Below, one piece after another: positions 61,428 to 64,000 of a DNA stretch of 64,000 bases. The notes beneath the pieces were generated by a model. That model was not told the DNA's origin and searched no databases. It saw only the letters and a list, made by a program, of their open reading frames with translations. The translations under genes and the position numbers were made by a program. The DNA comes from Methanoregulaceae archaeon UXB-2016 (GTDB taxonomy: Archaea; Halobacteriota; Methanomicrobia; Methanomicrobiales; Methanospirillaceae), in the NCBI GenBank assembly GCA_004332335.1, contig SISS01000014.1:62001-126000 (forward strand), read 5' to 3'. Each line of letters begins with the position of its first letter. The first letter of the stretch is position 1.

Positions 61428-62441
61428 ATGGACCGACGATACATCCTCAATGGCGTGCCGCTCCTGCTGCTGATGCTGGCAGGCGCTCTCCTTCTCTCGG
61501 GCTCGCTCGCAGCGGTCGGGCAGGTCGCTCACGGCACGGTCGACGGGATCCGGTTCTCCCCGGCCGACTCCAACCCGCTCTACCCCGACGTCAGCGGCGA
61601 TCTGACGGTCTGGGAGGAGCACGGCATCGGCAGTGACGCCCAGATCGTGGTCTATTCCGCTTCCACAGGGACGCTCTCGCCGGTCTCGGCCCACGCAGGC
61701 CAGCAGTTCTCTCCCTCGATCTGGCAGGACCGCGTCGTCTGGCAGGACAAGCGGAACGGGAACTGGGACATCTACCTCTGCAATCTCACGACGCACGAGG
61801 AGATCCCGATCTGCACCGATCCGGCCAAGCAGTCCCACCCGGTCATCTCGGGCGATCATGTGGTCTGGACGGACGAACGGAGCGGCGACCCCGACATCTA
61901 TCTCTACGATCTCCGAAACCGTACCGAACGGCCTCTCTGCGTGCAGCCCCAGACCCAGTACAACCCCGATATCGACGGCGACGTCGTCGTCTGGGAGGAC
62001 TATCGCAGGGGGTACGAGACGGCCGGCGACATCTATGCGCATCTCCTCTCGACCGACGAGGAGCGCGTGATCTGCGGCGACAAGCGCGGACAGTGGTGCC
62101 CCGCCGTCTCGGACGGCCGTATCGTCTGGCAGGACTTCCGCTCGGGCAAAGGGTTCGACATCTACCTGTACGACCTGAGCACGGGCGAGGAGAGGCTCAT
62201 CTGCAACGAGTCCTCGCGCCAGTGGCTCCCGAAGGTCCGGGGCGATCTAGTGGTCTGGGTCGACTGCCGGAACCTGAACTGGGACATCTACGCATTCAAC
62301 CTGACGACGGCGACCGAGTACCCCGTCTGCACCCAGCCCGAAGACCAGGTCTGGCTCACGGTCTCGTCGGATGAGATCCTCTGGCAGGACTACCGCGGCG
62401 GGAGAAATGCCATATACATGGCAGTACCGCAAGGCAAATAG
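61428..62441 (+). CDS. Secreted beta-propeller surface protein
   Basis: The 337-residue protein has a signal peptide and about six to seven repeats of about 44 residues, each with VVWxDxRxGxxDIYLYDL and xxxICxxPxxQxxP elements. The pattern is that of TolB/YVTN-like beta-propellers found in archaeal surface layers. It is monocistronic, with its own promoter region after the small protein gene. Confidence 0.88.
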   Translation: MDRRYILNGVPLLLLMLAGALLLSGSLAAVGQVAHGTVDGIRFSPADSNPLYPDVSGDLTVWEEHGIGSDAQIVVYSASTGTLSPVSAHAGQQFSPSIWQDRVVWQDKRNGNWDIYLCNLTTHEEIPICTDPAKQSHPVISGDHVVWTDERSGDPDIYLYDLRNRTERPLCVQPQTQYNPDIDGDVVVWEDYRRGYETAGDIYAHLLSTDEERVICGDKRGQWCPAVSDGRIVWQDFRSGKGFDIYLYDLSTGEERLICNESSRQWLPKVRGDLVVWVDCRNLNWDIYAFNLTTATEYPVCTQPEDQVWLTVSSDEILWQDYRGGRNAIYMAVPQGK

Positions 62442-62446
62442 AAACA

Positions 62447-62456
62447 TTTTTAAATG
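62447..62456 (+). promoter_or_regulatory. TATA-like element of the 49-residue membrane protein gene
   Basis: TTTTTAAATG is centred about 26 bases before the ATG at 62477, the distance expected for leaderless transcription. Confidence 0.55.
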
Positions 62457-62476
62457 CGCCAATCACTGTAGAAAGT

Positions 62477-62626
62477 ATGGAGCGACGTAATCTGATTCTG
62501 ATCGCAGTCGCCGGGATCGTCGCCGTCGTGGTGGGCCTGACGACGGCCTCGATGCTCGGACTCGACATCTCCTTCCTCTCGGGCTTTATCGGTGGTGGCA
62601 ACACCAACGGCATCTATCCCCCGTGA
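62477..62626 (+). CDS. Small single-pass membrane protein
   Basis: A 49-residue frame with MERRNLILIAVAGIVAVVVGL as a membrane helix, then TTASMLGLDISFLSGFIGGGN and a short tail. It has a well-placed TATA-like element and high coding quality for its size. No family is recognised. Likely a small inner-membrane peptide; it could also be a cleaved signal anchor. Confidence 0.5.
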   Translation: MERRNLILIAVAGIVAVVVGLTTASMLGLDISFLSGFIGGGNTNGIYPP

Positions 62627-62696
62627 GGGTAGGGCGACTCATCCCTCTTTTTGTGACCCTCGGGTCGACAGTACCCTTCCGACGATAGCGTCCGCA

Positions 62697-63947
62697 CTAC
62701 ATCTGCGAGTAGTAGACGGCCCCGATCGGAAAGCAGATCGAGCCGATCACCATGATCGCGTACCAGAGCTTCGAGCCCCTCGCATACGCGGGCAGGTGGC
62801 GATCGAGCCAGATCAGCATGAACCCGACGATCCCGAACATGAAGACCGAGATCGTCAGCACGTCCTTGATCGTGTACTTGGACCCGACGAAGCTGAAGGC
62901 GATGAAGATCGCGGAGAAGACGATCACAACCCCCCGATAGAGCCAGTCCTCGGAGATGCGCGCAGGAACGGTCTGCTTCAGGATCGTCGCAATCGCGCGT
63001 GCCCTCCCGTCCGTCGCACCGATCAGATAGACGAAGAGGGTGAGGAACGAGGTGATGATGAAGATGGTCATGCCGTACGGGACCACGTCGAGGGTGTGCC
63101 CGATCAACCGAACCATCAGGTCCTGCTCGAACGCGGGCAGCCCGTGCTCGTTCAGCACGACGAATCCTATCGTCAGGTAGAAGAGCGAGAGGAACGCCAG
63201 GAGTGCGAACCCGAGCGAGAGGTCGAAGCGGACCGACTTCATATGCGCCCGGTAGAAGGCCTCGCCGTGGTTGTCGCCGATCTGCTTCTGGAGCCACATC
63301 GACGAGCAGAGGAGCGAGAGGCCCGTCCCGAGCGAGCACATGATCACGCCCGCGTAGTAGAGGTGGTCCTCGTTCCCGAACTCGGGGAGCACGAGGCCCC
63401 GTACGATCTCGACCGGGGAGAGATAGAGCGAGAGGAAGTTGACGCACATCCCGGCGATGATCACCAGGCCGACGAAGACCATCACCTTCTTGAAGAGAGG
63501 ATAGGAGTTCCTGAAGAGGATCAGGGTGATGATCGCGAAGATCAGGATCATCATGTACGGCACGGGCATCGATTGCGGGACGAGCGATGCGAGCAGGGTG
63601 GCAGCCACCACAGCGCCCCCGGCATGGTAGACGATCTCGATTACGTAGATGGCGCCGATGAAGAGGATCTCCCAGGTCTTCAGGCCCGGTATCCGTTGCA
63701 GCCCGGCGTAGATGTTCTCCCCCGTGGCGACCGTGTACCGGGCGATCCCGAGCGCGAACGTGTACTTGTAGATGATGACCCCCGCGACGGCCCAGAGGAG
63801 GGCGTACCCGAAGTTGGCGCCGAGCGAGAGAAAGACGAGGATGCCGACCCAGCCGGCCGAGGACATGGCCAGGATCAGGCCCGGTCCGAGGAACGGCAGC
63901 CGTTCGGCGATGGCGGCCCTGAAGCGAGAGACGAACTCGGATGCCAT
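62697..63947 (-). CDS. Nramp-like transporter of the LeuT superfamily
   Basis: The 416-residue protein has 11-12 membrane helices and the Nramp-like start FLGPGLILAMSSAGWVGILVF. In metal-transporting Nramp proteins the first helix carries DPGN and a later helix a Met-containing motif; here the DPGN position reads SSAGWVG, so metal transport as in MntH is not secure. It may move Mg2+ or another solute. TM segments with EILFIGAIYVIEIVYHAGGAVV and GLSLLCSSMWLQKQIGDNHGEAFYRAHM are notable. Ends in YYSQM. Confidence 0.8.
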   Translation of the reverse strand: MASEFVSRFRAAIAERLPFLGPGLILAMSSAGWVGILVFLSLGANFGYALLWAVAGVIIYKYTFALGIARYTVATGENIYAGLQRIPGLKTWEILFIGAIYVIEIVYHAGGAVVAATLLASLVPQSMPVPYMMILIFAIITLILFRNSYPLFKKVMVFVGLVIIAGMCVNFLSLYLSPVEIVRGLVLPEFGNEDHLYYAGVIMCSLGTGLSLLCSSMWLQKQIGDNHGEAFYRAHMKSVRFDLSLGFALLAFLSLFYLTIGFVVLNEHGLPAFEQDLMVRLIGHTLDVVPYGMTIFIITSFLTLFVYLIGATDGRARAIATILKQTVPARISEDWLYRGVVIVFSAIFIAFSFVGSKYTIKDVLTISVFMFGIVGFMLIWLDRHLPAYARGSKLWYAIMVIGSICFPIGAVYYSQM

Positions 63948-64000
63948 GGTGCGCTGATTCCTCTGATCAGATCTCGTGAAGACAGAAGTTATTGGTGCCG

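Noticed and set aside
1-64000. tRNA and rRNA genes
   Set aside because: No cloverleaf or rRNA-like stretch was recognised by eye; a covariance search could still find one.

Overview
The window looks like a chromosomal piece of a GC-rich (roughly 60-65% by eye) hydrogenotrophic methanogen, most likely of the order Methanomicrobiales. The evidence is archaeal-type and methanogen-type genes: mptD (tetrahydromethanopterin synthesis), the archaeal CoA route (pantoate kinase, phosphopantothenate synthetase, CoaBC), NMD3 with DUF424, a Trm5/TYW2 tRNA enzyme, an RFC-like clamp-loader ATPase, pyruvoyl arginine decarboxylase, Isf-type iron-sulfur flavoprotein, and PKD/PEGA/beta-propeller surface proteins. 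Species cannot be named from this alone. No rRNA, tRNA or CRISPR array was seen.

Layout. 0.2-5.3 kb: M3 metallopeptidase and M23 peptidase lipoproteins, a small lipoprotein and a GYD protein. 5.4-18 kb: an accessory/defence island with hicB-hicA, a type I restriction-modification operon (hsdM, a DUF4062/GHKL-ATPase gene split by a frameshift in a CT repeat, hsdS, hsdR) and a large PrimPol-AAA+ replication protein whose gene carries an iteron-like repeat cluster. 18.3-21.1 kb: a caspase/legumain-like PKD surface protease. 21.3-28.4 kb: membrane protein, pyruvate-kinase alpha/beta-like protein, broken corA, thiC, a Cache protein, a disordered repeat protein and pdaD. 28.5-34.6 kb: signalling block (CheB-CheR-PAS fusion overlapping a PAS histidine kinase) flanked by decayed kinase/PAS fragments and a MITE with an 8-bp target duplication. 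34.7-38.1 kb: decaying region with a DUF1003 gene broken by an amber codon, an AI-2E transporter, a small protein of perfect 11-residue repeats and IS5-like remnants. 38.7-48.5 kb: Isf flavoprotein and AIR-synthase-like gene, then a long reverse-strand housekeeping operon (mptD, TatD hydrolase, DUF424, NMD3, Trm5/TYW2-like, coaBC, PoK, PPS, a degenerate RFC-like AAA protein, a methyltransferase). 48.5-64 kb: S8 protease, PEGA protein, a four-gene MBL-rhodanese/secreted-protein/ABC-exporter operon, a NERD gene with an amber codon, redox proteins, a beta-propeller protein and an Nramp-like transporter.

Functional links. Three stretches are clear transcription units by overlapping stops and starts: hsdS-hsdR, the CoA/translation operon, and the MBL-CARDB-permease-ATPase operon. 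The most unusual material is (1) the PrimPol-helicase gene with its internal GCTGCA-type repeats and dyads, and a C11 tract at its predicted start of transcription; (2) the CT-repeat frameshift in the DUF4062/ATPase gene inside the hsd operon, which one extra CT unit would repair exactly; (3) the RFC paralogue with altered Walker motifs inside the CoA operon; and (4) several genes broken by single in-frame amber codons or one-base shifts, which need read-level checking before they are called pseudogenes.
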